A program made the translations under genes and the position numbers. Shown piece by piece: positions 23,876 through 35,583 of a DNA stretch of 64,000 bases. Position 1 is the first letter of the stretch. The number at the start of each line of letters is the position of its first letter. The DNA is taken from assembly GCF_030848805.1 (NCBI RefSeq), contig NC_092358.1, forward strand, positions 23,213,832 to 23,277,831, written 5' to 3'. Source of the DNA: Temnothorax longispinosus. Taxonomy: Eukaryota > Arthropoda > Insecta > Hymenoptera > Formicidae. The notes beneath the pieces are model-generated. The model was not told the origin of the DNA and made no database searches. It worked only from the letters and a program-made list of their open reading frames with translations.

Positions 23876-24779
23876 TTCTTCAAACCGGCGACACCGTGAG
23901 TTATCACTAATTCTCGGTTTTCCTCTCTCTGTCTACATTATAGATAAGACTAAATGTAGAAGGGCTCGATTCACGTCGGATTATTTAGCCCGAATGATCG
24001 GACAACTCAAATATTGTTTACTGAAGTTACGAGATATTGTGCTGACGAAACGTTGATTCCGGAATATCATAGAATAGGAGGCGAAATTTCCGACTGTGGC
24101 ATGATCGAAAGTCCCAAGTCAGTTCTCAGATATGGTCGATCGAGAAGTCTCAGGGAGACTGCGGACTCAGCACCTCGACTGACCCTACCTCGACCATGTG
24201 TACATGCATGAGACAGTAATTATTCATCGCGTATTTTACGTCTTTTTCTCATCTTGGAAGTCACGAGTAAAAACTATAGAACGATGCCTTGATAATTACG
24301 AAAAAAAAAAAAATGGACAGACGCAGCCACGAAAGCGTCCAATATCACCCTTGTGTACGCATCCTCGCTCGGTCGCTGTCTGTTATTTGCATTAAAAATG
24401 CAAGGCAAATGTACGTGCGCTGAACACACGTGAGTACTAAATGCCTGCGTGGAATACTTAAAACTTTCGAACGGCAAGAAGAAACGAAGAGCGGGAGAAT
24501 TGTGGAAAACAAATTTCTAAGAATAAATCGAAAGCGGGGATGAAAGTTTTTCAATGATGAGGAAAGGACGTCGAGCGGCGCATAGAGACATTTGTCTATA
24601 AAAAGTACAATGCTATTATCGAATCGAATGAGATATATTGATGTAGTTTTACATAAGGACATTGACGTTCGTGGAACGTTAATGAGTTACTAGAATTCAC
24701 GGGATGTCACGTCTCTTATAACATAATTATAGTTACATAAACACACGGAGGGTATTGCCTTCTCGACTATACACGGCTT
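23876..24779. other. Spacer between OR8 and OR9
   Basis: There is no exon. It holds the octamer at 24385-24392 (ATTTGCATTAAAAATGCAAG, one arm base changed), 510 bases upstream of the OR8 start, and a short A-run at 24300-24312. Open frames here look incidental. Confidence 0.45.
24385..24392. promoter_or_regulatory. Octamer ATTTGCAT upstream of OR8
   Basis: Fourth member of the conserved upstream octamer set, within the same CTGTCTGTTATTTGCATTAA context as upstream of OR5 and OR6. OR8 is much more diverged from OR6 than OR7 is, so retention here is the most informative. Confidence 0.3.
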
Positions 24780-27700
24780 TCAGGACATAGCATGCAGCAC
24801 GGATACGTAAGACGCTGATGCCTTAATAATCTAGAAGAAAGAAGGTAGAACTTGTCGTATTTTGTAACAGCTACTGAAACGCGATATACTTTTATCTATA
24901 AAGCTGATGTAAAAATGTAATAAAACATAAAAAATATATTCTTTTTACAGGTACATGTAAAAATATATTTTCTTCTAATTTATAAATTGAATTAAAATTA
25001 GCAACGTACGTATTTTCATTCAAGATATACGTACAACCTATAACAGATACAGCAAAACGTTTTGAAAGCGCATCTTACTGTTGTAAAACGTTCTAGAGAG
25101 AGATCCATAAATTTTCCAATAGTAATAGTTAACTTTCTTTGCGATCTCAAAATCAGCAGTAATAAAATACGACTCTGCGTGGGATTCGAATTGTACCACT
25201 TCGCTTCGTACGCTGCATCACCGATCATTCTGCCCTGCAATCGAGTGAATGATCAAATTTATTTAGAATTATAATAAAAAAATATAGCGCTAAACATGAG
25301 AAAGAGATTATTATTCTATAATGTACATTTTCACTGACATATTTTTCAAAAAATATTTTTTCAATAATATTTTGATATTGAAGAAACGAGTATATGACGA
25401 TAAATTATATACAGACAGTTATACAGGATTTGCATTTGCAACTGACATGAAAATTTTAACTATATATATATCATTATATCAAGATTTTATTGAGCATTTA
25501 TAATTATGAATAGAAAATATTGAATTTATAAAGATAATATTATATTTAACTGCAATTATATATAATCGTTCTTCACCTTGGCGCTGAGGTATTCTCCAGC
25601 ATAACAAAATATGAATGCCTCCAAGGTGATGACAACGTAAAAAAAGAAAGATTTAATCAACATCGTGGATCCTTGCGTGTCGCTGATCGACTGTAATATA
25701 ATCGGAAATAATATCAAACGTCAAACACACTCTGAATGGCAAGCAAAATAAGAGTGCTTTAAAACCTACACTTGAGCACCATCCAATTATTTTGAATATT
25801 CTCGTACGAGATATTTTGTTTTATTGCATATCAATAAACCGACAATTTGAAATAAAATTGTTTTGTGTAATGGCAATTTAATATTATTGCCATATATATA
25901 TTAACCGTGTGCATCTTCGATTTCACGAAGCATCCACTCACAGTCACGATTAGAAATCCGAGACAGCAGATGACCAAGGTGTTCCACAGGAATTGCATCA
26001 AAGCTATATACGAGAAGAGAGTCTCGATGTCGGTCGAGAGTGCGATAATTCTCTGATGTCGACGTATTAAAGCTTTGATAGTCGAGGTTCGCAAGTCGAA
26101 CGTGTCGTCACCTGAGGATATTTCTACCAACCCTCGGCACATTATATCGATTTGCCCACCTACGTGAAGAATCTAAAAATAACGGTCAACGCCCTGCAGT
26201 GGGTTCCCGATACCACCGCGATTCAGTGCAAAGAACAACTTGTGAGTACAAAAGTTTATTAATAAAGAAACAACAGCAGATAAGTAAGTCTATTATTATA
26301 TCTTAGAATTAAACTTTTGTAATTAATACAATAATTAATATTAAATTAAAAATATGTAGATAATATAAAGTGAGTGATAAAGTGTAAAATAGAGTGCATC
26401 AAAAAAATATTAACACTTACATGGAAGTAAAACTTTTTAGAGAAACAGAACTGATAATGCAAGATATTATAGTAACAAATTTGTCTTTTGTCTTCAAAGA
26501 GTCACCACTTGTTTACCCTCAATGTCAACATATTCTTAAAATTTTATCCAAGTGATCTACAGAGCCCTGAGGTATATTTCTTTTAGTATTGCTGCAATCA
26601 CATTTGCAATTTTTTGTCGAAGATCTTCCACATAACAATGATGGTAAACACTGTTTGAATACAAAGTATACTTGTTACTATGCTATCTTACATTATCAGT
26701 CCTGCTTCTCTAAAAATGGTAATTTCATATAAATGTTAAAATTTTTTTTAGGGACCCTGTATAATATTAATTACAAAGATATTTTATTAAAAAAATAAAT
26801 ATATGTAAAAAATATATATATAAATAATAATTAAGTCCAAGAAATAAAGAAAATTATGCATTACTTTGGATGATATTACATGTAGCTTATTGTAAAAATT
26901 AACGGAGGAAATTAACGGCAAAAATATGGAGACGCTTGCACTTCGCATTATCGGTTATCGATTAAGCTCACGAGAACGATTTCATTACGCACAAATGAAA
27001 TAAATGAAGTAAGTTATTAATCGCGTGGATGATACAGAACACTCATTACGAACAATGCGGCGCAAAACGCGAGAGAGCCGATCGAAATTACTTTATTATT
27101 CTACTTAGCTACTTATGTAAATTACGCATCTCCATGGCACGTGGTATAACTATACATTTAGTGCGATACATATTAATTTAATTATGAATGCTTCGGAATT
27201 AGAATCCAATCTGCCTGGCTCTCTTTATTGAATAAGTATAAAATATAAAAACAAATTTTTTTCACTTTTTTTTTCTAAAAAAAAATCAAGAAACTTGCTC
27301 AAAAAGCACAATGAATTATATGTTGACTTATTATATCAATAAGATTTATTTAAAAATTAGAAAACTGTTTTCTAACTTTCTAACTTATAAAGCGTTCTTT
27401 TTCAAGTCAATTATCTTCGTCAGCTTAAAGCATGTTTACTTACCAGTGAGACAATCAGGGCGTTAAGCACACCGACTATCGTGGCTGCCGCGAGCTGGTG
27501 GAAAAACTGCGTGATCATGACGAGCTCGTACGCAGGGGAGGCATTGGATTCGAAAGGTAGCTCCATTTTGAGAAACAGCTCTCGCGCTGGCACCGCGAGC
27601 TGTTCGTCGGGCTCGTCGGCGTGAGCAACAAGTACGCCAGTGCCGTAAAGAAACACTGACATCGAGTAGAGGCCGATGATCAGGTTGGAGGACCGATGCG

Positions 27701-28634
27701 ACACATCAATCGTTCTTGACATCGAGCAGACGGCCCACTCGGTCACGCACTCGCTCCGATCCTGGGCCATCATCTCCAGGATGTCGTAAAATATCCTGTG
27801 AAAAACCTTGAAGACATGCCTTTCGAACTGTCTTATGATTATAGTAGAATGTGATAATATTTTATTTTCTTTACACATCGCGTACTTCAAATCATAACGA
27901 AAGTACATACACTGTTAAATATTAAAGAATAAAATTTAAATCAGTACCTTAAGTTAAATAACATTTTGTTATTTTTAACTACCATATGTGTGTGTCTACT
28001 CCTAAGTTTATTATTTTAACACAGTATTACTCTAACTTCATTGGATTAGTTAAATTAACGACACATTGAACAGGAGCAGTGGCGACTTATTGAATTGGTT
28101 AAAAAATGATATTCAAATTAAGTATAATTTGACCACGAGTTTAATAGTGTATGACAATTAAATATTTTAATTGCGTAAATCTATATCTATTTGATCATTG
28201 ATATATGTCACTGTACAAAATAATTTTTTATTTTATGATATATTTTTCAAAAATATTAGACTAATCTAAATTGATTTAGACACACGAAAAGACTGCGTCC
28301 ACGTCGTCGTTTCATAACAACGTTTTGAAACCTAGATGTAAATGAGACGGACTCACCGCCGATTGATCCAGAATATCGTGAGTTTCAATAATAGAAGGCT
28401 ATAAGACATCGTAGTGCTGAGGCCATCCATCAGATGCGACAGGTCGTCCGTGCGGACGTGTATGACGAAATATCGATACTGAAAGGTCTGCGCCATCGTC
28501 AGAGTGATCATCCAGAAGGCGCGACGAAGGACCGTGCAGGACGAGTCGGGCCAAACGCCGATCACACGAAGACCTATCTCGATCGAACGGCTGACAGTGC
28601 CATCAAGGATCGTCGAATCGGTCTTCGGATCCAT
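24780..28634 (-). CDS. Odorant receptor OR9 (7tm_6), complete six-exon gene, 393 aa
   Basis: Exons: 28634-28357, 27795-27444, 26172-25942, 25690-25577, 25234-25079, 24830-24780, all open with matching phases. Start MDPKTDSTIL. Motifs are GVWPDSSCTVLRR (exon 1), KMELPFES (exon 2), HVGGQIDIM (exon 3), FCYAGEYLSAK (exon 4) and RSQRKLTITIGK (exon 5). The end is IIKASASYVSVLHAMS-stop: the usual final Tyr is Ser here. Intron 2 (1.27 kb) is the longest among the complete genes and holds a transposase relic. Exon 1 and 1 kb upstream match the decayed loci OR11, 13, 15 and 17, while exon 5 does not especially match theirs. The gene is thus the intact left border of the 5.4-kb array, and possibly a chimera. 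Confidence 0.9.
26450..26766 (-). mobile_element. Decayed DNA-transposon transposase C-terminus in OR9 intron 2
   Basis: On the minus strand, 26640-26560 reads VEDLRQKIANVIAAILKE. This resembles the C-terminal DLRQRI-type segment of Tc1/mariner-like transposases. The adjoining AGGGACCCTGTATAATA at about 26750-26766 looks like a terminal repeat of such elements. Stops interrupt the frame. Family assignment is tentative. Confidence 0.35.
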
Positions 28635-29692
28635 TTTCGGAGCTCTGACTTCGAAAGGTACTTCCGACCTAAACGCCTTCTTACATCGGTGCCACCGTGA
28701 AACTTTGATATTTCAAAAATCCAACCGTGTACTTCGTGTTGCGATGTTGAACACATGGATGAACACGGGGGACGAACGCGGGTGAACACGGGAAAATCGC
28801 TGTGCACCAGCGATCCCCCACCTCGATGTCGATGTGAACCAATAGCAAGCAACGACAAGATATTTCCATCGCAATGGAAGAATTGTCAAATAAGAATGAT
28901 TATAAAACAGACAGATAAGTGAGGGTATAGATAACGAAGAAAAAAAAAGCGAGCAACGGAGGGAAAATGAATTGTCTTCGAAATTACCTTGAACCTTAAA
29001 AATTCAGGAACCGTACGCGATCAGGCGCACGGTACGCAAGACCCTCGGGAAAATGTGCATAATAATAGTCAGTTAGATCAAGACACTTTAAAACGGTAAA
29101 ATGTGGAAAGCAACATGCAAGCGACACTCAATAGCGAGGAAAGTTAAATTGGTACGTCCGGATCTGACGTCCTTATCGAGGGGAAAAAAATAATTATTCG
29201 CAGCGGGTATACCTGTAACTATGAGCGTGTAAGTACATGGACAACAGTGAGTGAATAGTATGAAAAAGACGAAACTAGAGTATTTGCATTCAAATTACGT
29301 TTCACAGATGATTTTTTGAACAGTGAAATATATGAACGTTTAAATATATTTAGTAAAGCTTCGATTTTCTAATGATATCGAAACGAAGTGAAAATGTGAA
29401 TGACCTAAAATATGAAATAAATAAAGTAAAAAATGCTTTTTTTAATTAAAAAAATCAGAGATTTTATGATAATAATGATTCGCGGTTTATTTGAAAGAAA
29501 AATCTTAGGATTTATTTACTTATATATATGTTTCAATAAAGTATGTCTTATTGTATGTATATTTAGAAAAAATCTCGCACCAATTATAAACTACTACACA
29601 ATGTAATGCAACACTTGCTACTGTCCAACATAGTCAGTAATCACTGACTATGCATTCTGATGGATGGGCTTGGCACAAGTAACTAATCTCGG
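28635..29692. other. Spacer between OR9 and OR10 (array unit spacer)
   Basis: There is no exon. The sequence is repeated at 34115-35583 (with an insertion), 39395-40444, 44813-45861 and, more diverged, 50247-51329. It contains the octamer ATTTGCAT at 29282-29289, 648 bases upstream of the OR9 start. The same word occurs at 34761, 40035 and 45452 in the copies. Confidence 0.6.
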
Positions 29693-31708
29693 CTAATACA
29701 TCGCGTGCAGCACCGACATGTACGAAGCGGATGCTTTTATCACCTAGACGAAACAAACCAATAAATTTCATCCACGTAATAAACCGCGTATCGTCTTCAA
29801 CTTTGACTAAAAAACATGAAACATCTTGACATTCTATCTTGTTATAATATATATTCGCAAGACAAGATTCTTACACTTGTAAATCCTATTAGCGAAAGAT
29901 CCATTATCTTTCCAGCAGTGATTGTCAATCTCTTCTGCGATCTTAATATCACAAATAATAGAATTCGACATTCGGCAGGTGGCATGTTATACCAAAGCGC
30001 CTCGTAGACTGCATCGCCTACCGATTTGCTCTGAAAAAAAAAAAAAAAAAAAAAAAAAGAAAACAGTACAACAGCACAAACAAGAAAAGAAAGTCTATCA
30101 ATTTATCTGAATTCAATTTCAAGTCCGATTCAGTGACATCGTCTAAGAGTTTACGAACTTTTAAGAAACACAAGAGTCGTGAAGTACGTAGATATATATT
30201 AAATTGATCAAGCTCGGTAAAAGTTGTCCAGCAGAAAGAGAAAAAAGTTTGAAAATTGATTGTCAACGGCTTCAAAGAATGAAATAGAATTTTGTACATG
30301 TAAGATAAAATATAGTGCAAATACCTTGGCGCTGAGGTATTCTCCAGCGAAACAAAAGATAAAGGCTTCCAATATTACGGCGACGTAAAACGTAGCGGAT
30401 TTCAACATTAACACGGTAGCTCCGTCTTTACCGAGAGACTACAAGAAGATAGCAGAGAGGACTCGGAAGGTGTATTTAATATAAGTATAGTATAAAATTA
30501 TAAAAATATGCTATAAATATATTTGATTAATTAACGATGCAACTTACCTCTATAAAGGTAAAGCCGACGCAACACATGACCACGGTATTTGACAAAAACT
30601 GCATCAGGGCGATCTCGGAATAGAGCTTTTCAATATTGTCCGAAAGCGTTATTATACTTTGGTGTCGACTAATCAGAACCCTGACACTTGAAACGATTGA
30701 AAAGCGCTGTGAAGTTTCATTGCCGCAAATTGTCAGTAATTCTCGACGAAGAATATCGATCTGTCCGCTCACGTGAAGCACCTAAACGTTGACTATTAAT
30801 AGAGTTCACAAAAAAACTTTAAAAACTTTTGATTATTAGAAAAAAAAACCTCTTCAAAATTATCAAAATTCTAGATGCAGATTTAGAAAAAAAACAAAAA
30901 TTGTTCTTAATTAGTTTTGATCAGCACTCGTAAAGAAATAAGAAATAAAGCTCCCAGGCAAAAAATAAAGCTAATAAATTTTACAAAGCCATGCGTCACT
31001 TATATAATCGGTGGAACTCACCAACGTGATGAGCAAGCAATTTATCACCGCATTTAAAGAGCCCACCGACACTGCATAAAAAATCTGAACAAGCGCTAGA
31101 AGTTCGAAGAGGGGAGACGCGTCAACTTCGAAAGGAAATTCCATCTTTATAGGTAACACTTTCGAACTAATGTTGAGATCCTCGTTAAATTCGGTCTCAC
31201 GACGCGCAAGAGTGGTCATGCAGTAGTAAATTGTGCCCGTGGCGTTAATGCTGATCAACACGTTCGAGCAACGGCGCGACAGATCGGCATTGCCGGACAT
31301 GATATACGATACCGATTTATCGTAAATATCGACGTTGTTCCAGTGTTCTTCCATCGCCAGCAGAATATCATAAAATATCCTGTGGAAAATTGCTCGCGTA
31401 TTTTGCATCAAAACCGTTGTTTCTGTCATTTACATCGAGGAACTATGTCCCTACCTGCGGTTCGACCAGAGAGATATCTGCTTCAGGCCGCTGAAACTGG
31501 CCGACAACATGATACTAAGCGCATCGATGAGATTCGAGATATTCTTGACGTCGAAGTGATCGAAAATGTACACGTACTGAAAATACAGCGCCAACACCAA
31601 GCACGTCATATACGCGAGCCAAATGACGATTCCATACGGTAAACCGGGCCAGATCCCAATGAATCTGAGGCCGATCTCGACGGAAGTGCTGATGGAAGTT
31701 GCGCGCAT
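29693..31708 (-). CDS. Odorant receptor OR10 (7tm_6), complete, 388 aa, array copy 1
   Basis: Exons: 31708-31455, 31379-31022, 30781-30548, 30438-30325, 30030-29875, 29743-29693. Exon 3 is 234 bases, one codon longer than in OR6-OR9, as in all five array copies. Motifs are GIWPGLPYG (exon 1), KMEFPFEV (exon 2), HVSGQIDIL (exon 3), EAFIFCFAGEYLSAK (exon 4), RSQKRLTITAGK (exon 5) and VIKASASYMSVLHAMY-stop (exon 6). Start chosen at MRATSIST because OR18 has no earlier Met; a Met at 31729 would add seven residues. Before exon 5 the splice acceptor is preceded by a run of about 25 T on the coding strand, much longer than in sister copies. Confidence 0.93.
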
Positions 31709-31831
31709 TATCTGACGGATTCGGACCACCGCGACGTTTCCTCGTCAAAAGCGAAACGATTATCTTGCAAGCAACGCTACTCGGAAATTAGCATTGAGTT
31801 TTGACGAGCTATAACTCCGGTCGCAGTGCGA

Positions 31832-31848
31832 GGCAACAATGCGTTGCC
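31832..31848. promoter_or_regulatory. Conserved palindrome upstream of OR10
   Basis: GGCAACAATGCGTTGCC, with 6-base arms, lies 124 bases upstream of the start codon. The identical 17 bases occur at 37706, 42587, 48264 and 54110, at 125, 145, 126 and 134 bases from the starts of OR12, 14, 16 and 18. About 30 bases further upstream is ATCAATCAATCGCAATTA, a homeodomain/PBC-like word also kept in all five. Confidence 0.4.
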
Positions 31849-32605
31849 CCTTCGTCGATCGTTATCAATCAATCGCAATTACGTATGTTCTTGCCGTGCC
31901 TGATGCGACGGCAAAAAAGAAGCGTACGTTACATTTTTACGATGATTACAGGTTACAAAGAAGAAAAAGCGTAATTCGAGACGACATATATTGAACGTTA
32001 CGCGGAAGGGAACGTAAGTTATTCATTTAATGAAAAAAATGAAAGATCCGCTGAGCGCATGTGCACAATGTCAGAGATGCGTTGAAAGACTTGAAGAGAG
32101 ACATAAAAGTAAAGGGAAGGGAATGTTGCTACAAAGAGACTTGTGAGAAGATGTAAACGCGCATTGTTGTTTTATAAACAAAAGTAACATGGAATTAACG
32201 TTTGATCACATTTACGTGCTCCTTAGGAAAATCAAAGAAAATTATTTATTATACCAATGTCTTGAATTTCAATATATACGTAACATGCGTTATATGAAAG
32301 TTTATTTATCAAAAAGACTTTTATACAATTTAAAATATTACTTGAGTAAACATCTCTATTTTTGAATGATATCTATTTCTTTTCCAACAATTCGTTAGTA
32401 GCATTGATGCGCTTCCAATATCACGTTGCATTAAATAAGCGCATATGTGTTACGTTCAAGATCGTCTGATAATTAAATTTATAACTAATTATTATGTTTC
32501 AGGGAGTAATATTTGCATGCGATTTTCTACGTCTTCCTACGATCAGTTTCATCAAGTGCACGAACAAATATAATTGCCATTGATATCCGTATCCGGGCCG
32601 TAATT

Positions 32606-32897
32606 TCATAATAATTGCATATGCAATGTCGATACGTATGATGCAGAAGTTTTTACGACTTGTGTATACAAAAACATATTTTCCATTGTAAGTATTAAGT
32701 ATATTGAATACTAGCTTAATACCCGTGCTTCGCCACGGTGACCCACATTTTACCCATTTTCACCCCGTTAGGAGTCGAATTTCTGAAAATCATTTCTTAG
32801 TTAGTGGGTGCTTACGTCATGGAAGGAATATACTCCCCGAATTTCATGTTTCTAGGTTTAGGAGGTTTGGACTAGGCGTTGATGAGTCGTAACATTG

Positions 32898-32949
<52 letters not shown>

Positions 32950-34114
32950 TTATTTATTTATATATATACATATGTATATAAATATGCATAGTTCCAAAAA
33001 CCGCTGAATTGTTTGCATTAAAAATTGTGTGCACATTCAACTTTGATATTCATTCGAGACGCGTTTAATATCCATGAGCAAAATTTTGTATGTATGAGAA
33101 ATGGATCTTACGCGGTAAATCCCTTCGGAGAAACATCCATCACTTTTCCGGCGGCGATCGTCAATCTTTTTTGCGACCTCACAATCACAAGCAGAAGAGT
33201 TACACACTGGCTGGGCGTCATTTTGTATCGGACTCCTATACGGCGTCCTAGACGGCGTCCTAGACGGACTTTTAGACGGCATCTACGATCGACTGAAAAA
33301 CATCCAGTTGAGTTCTATGAATGTCGAAAGAGGACGAATATTTTTTCTCTCGAAAAACTTTTGCTTGACGTAAATACGTGCATATAGTAGCAACTTGTAA
33401 AGTTATGTACTCGCATAATTGTCCATTAATACAGCAATTTATCAAAAAATAAGATTTCTCCGATAAAATACAGTATAAATGTAACCTTCGTGCTAAGATA
33501 CTCTTGGCGAAACAATAAAAAAACGCTTCTGACATAAAATAAAATAATTTTTGTTACTGCTCTTTGATTGTTACCGGTAATTTGTAAAAACAACGAGTAA
33601 ATAATATAAATTGGTTATATGCAACAGCAAAGCAAATCATGTACGACATTTAAATGTTATGTAGTTATACGTAAATCTCTCGTTAATTGCTCGTATGTCT
33701 CTGTATAGAATTAATTCTTCATATTTCATGTTATTTTTTAAAAATATCAAATTAATCTAAACTCGATTTAAAAACGTGCTATGCAAAGTACACAATTGAA
33801 TTTAAAAAAGATTTTGTCCACGTCATTTGTTTTGTAACATGAATAAGTGAGCTCACCATTGATTGATTAAAAATATCATAAGTTTTAATAGTAGAAGGCT
33901 CTCTCTATAAGACATCGTAGAATGTTGAGGCCATCTGTCAGGTCGTCCGTGCGGAAATGACGAAATATCAACACTGACAACTCTGCATCGTCAGACTGAT
34001 CCAGAAGACGCTACGAAGGACCGTGCAAGATGAGATGGGCCAAACGCCGATCACGCGAAGACCGATCGCGATCGAACTGCCATTGAGGATCATCGAATCG
34101 GTTTTCGGATCCAT
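32606..34114 (-). pseudogene. Odorant receptor pseudogene OR11 (array partner, copy 1)
   Basis: Remnants: exon 6 about 32658-32606, reading VKTSASYVSTLH without the usual end; exon 5 about 33292-33112, with stops and an extra GACGG-GTCCTA direct repeat; an exon 4 fragment near 33485-33540, reading SEAFFYCF; and exon 1 34114-33857. Exon 1 is 20 bases shorter than in OR9, so the frame is broken. Exons 2 and 3 are absent. Exon 1 starts MDPKTDS as in OR9, while exon 5 resembles that of OR19. Confidence 0.85.
32710..32985. mobile_element. Non-LTR/SINE-like tail with (TA)n tract inserted in OR11
   Basis: This segment is absent from the equivalent place in OR15 and OR17. It begins CTAGCTTAATACCCGTGCTTC (first 20 bases shared with many invertebrate repeat tails, from memory) and ends in a (TA)n microsatellite at about 32904-32945. 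A short plus-strand frame inside has no known domain. Family assignment is uncertain; an insertion is directly supported by comparison of copies. Confidence 0.5.
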
Positions 34115-34832
34115 TTTCGGAGTTCTGACTTCGAAAGGCACTTCCGACCGAAACGCCTTCTTACATTGGTACCACCGTGAAACTTTGATATTTCATCGAA
34201 AATTCAACCGTGTACTTCCGTATAGCGATGTTAAACACGTGGATGAACACAGGGGACGAACGCGGGTGAACACGGGAAAATCGCTGTGCACCAGCGACCC
34301 CCACCTCGATGTCGATGTGAACCAATAGGAAGCAACGACAAGATATTCCCATCGCAATGGAAAAATTGTCAAATAAGGATGATTATAACAGACAAAAAAG
34401 TAAGGGTATAGATAACGGAGAAAAAAAGCGAGCAGCGGAGAGAGAATGAATTGTCTTTGAAATTACCTTGAACCTTAAAAATTCAGGAACCGTACGCAAT
34501 CAAGCACACGGTATGCAAGACCCTCGGGAGATCGTGCATAATAATAGTCAGTTAAATCAAGACACTTTAAAACGGTAAAATGTGGAGAGCAACATCCAAG
34601 CGACACTCAATAGCGAGGAAAGTTAAATTGGTACGTCCGGATCTGCCGTCCTTATCGAAGGGAAAAAAATAATTATTCGCAGAGGGGATACATGTAACTA
34701 TGAGCGTGTAAGTACATGGACAACAGTGAGTGAATAGTATGAAAAAGGCGAAACTAGAGTATTTGCATTCAAATTACGTTTCATAAAAATTTAGGATATT
34801 TATGATTTTTTGAACAGTGAAATATATGAACT

Positions 34833-35233
34833 TTAATAGGTAATTAAATGTCAGTGATGAAATAATACAGCGAGAATGTTAATAGGCCTGACTGGAAATA
34901 CTTTATTAGATATCAACTACGTTTCGACCCCTGCTTGGTGTTCTTATCAAGTTAAATGATGGATCTTTGTGCGTCAATATTACAATATTTGAGCCATTAT
35001 AGTTATTGCGTAACGGTCTGTGAACAGATTCGTTGCTCAGGCTCTACACGAGATGGTCATGGTTTGTTCCATCTATCCACAGAAACCATTTACGCAATAA
35101 CTATGACTCAAATATTGTAATATTGACGCACAAAAATCCATCATTTAACTTGATAAGGACCCCAAGCAGGGTTCGAAACGTAGTTGATATCTAATACAGT
35201 TTTGCCAGTCAGTCCGATTAACGTTCTCGTTAA
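34833..35233. mobile_element. Palindromic element of about 400 bases with flank duplication
   Basis: The element is missing from the sister spacers. Arms at about 34871-35020 and 35080-35231 are reverse complements, with CAACTACGTTTCGACCC on one side and its near-complement on the other. The flanks AAATATATGAAC (34820-34832 and 35234-35246) look like a target-site duplication of about 12 bases. No coding capacity. Long direct flanks suggest retrotransposon-type integration, but the family is not identified. Confidence 0.7.
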
Positions 35234-35583
35234 AATATATGAACGTTTAAAATCATTTACTAAAATTTCGATTTTCTAGTGATTTCGATACGAAGTGAAA
35301 ATGTGAATGACCTAAAATATGAAATAAATAAAGAAAAAATGCTTTTTTTTATTTAAAAAATTAGAGATTTTATAATAATAATATATCGCGGTTTATTCAA
35401 AAAAAAAAATCTTAAAATTTATTTACTTATGTATGTTTCAATAAAATATGTCTTATTGTACGTATATTTAGAAAAAATCACGCACTAATTACAAACTACT
35501 ACACTATGTAATCCAACACTTGCTACTGTCCAACATAGTCAGTAATTACGATAGATGCGCTTGGCACAAGTAACTAATCTCGG

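Noticed and set aside
28434..28858. Plus-strand frames over exon 1 and upstream of OR9, repeated in the array
   Set aside because: They are antisense shadows of exon 1 and its conserved flank, and break in several copies.
32704..32892. Plus-strand 62-residue frame
   Set aside because: It lies wholly inside an insertion absent from sister copies and looks like a repeat tail, not a gene.
32904..32945. (TA)n tract considered as a replication or centromere-type signal
   Set aside because: It is a simple microsatellite at the end of an inserted element.
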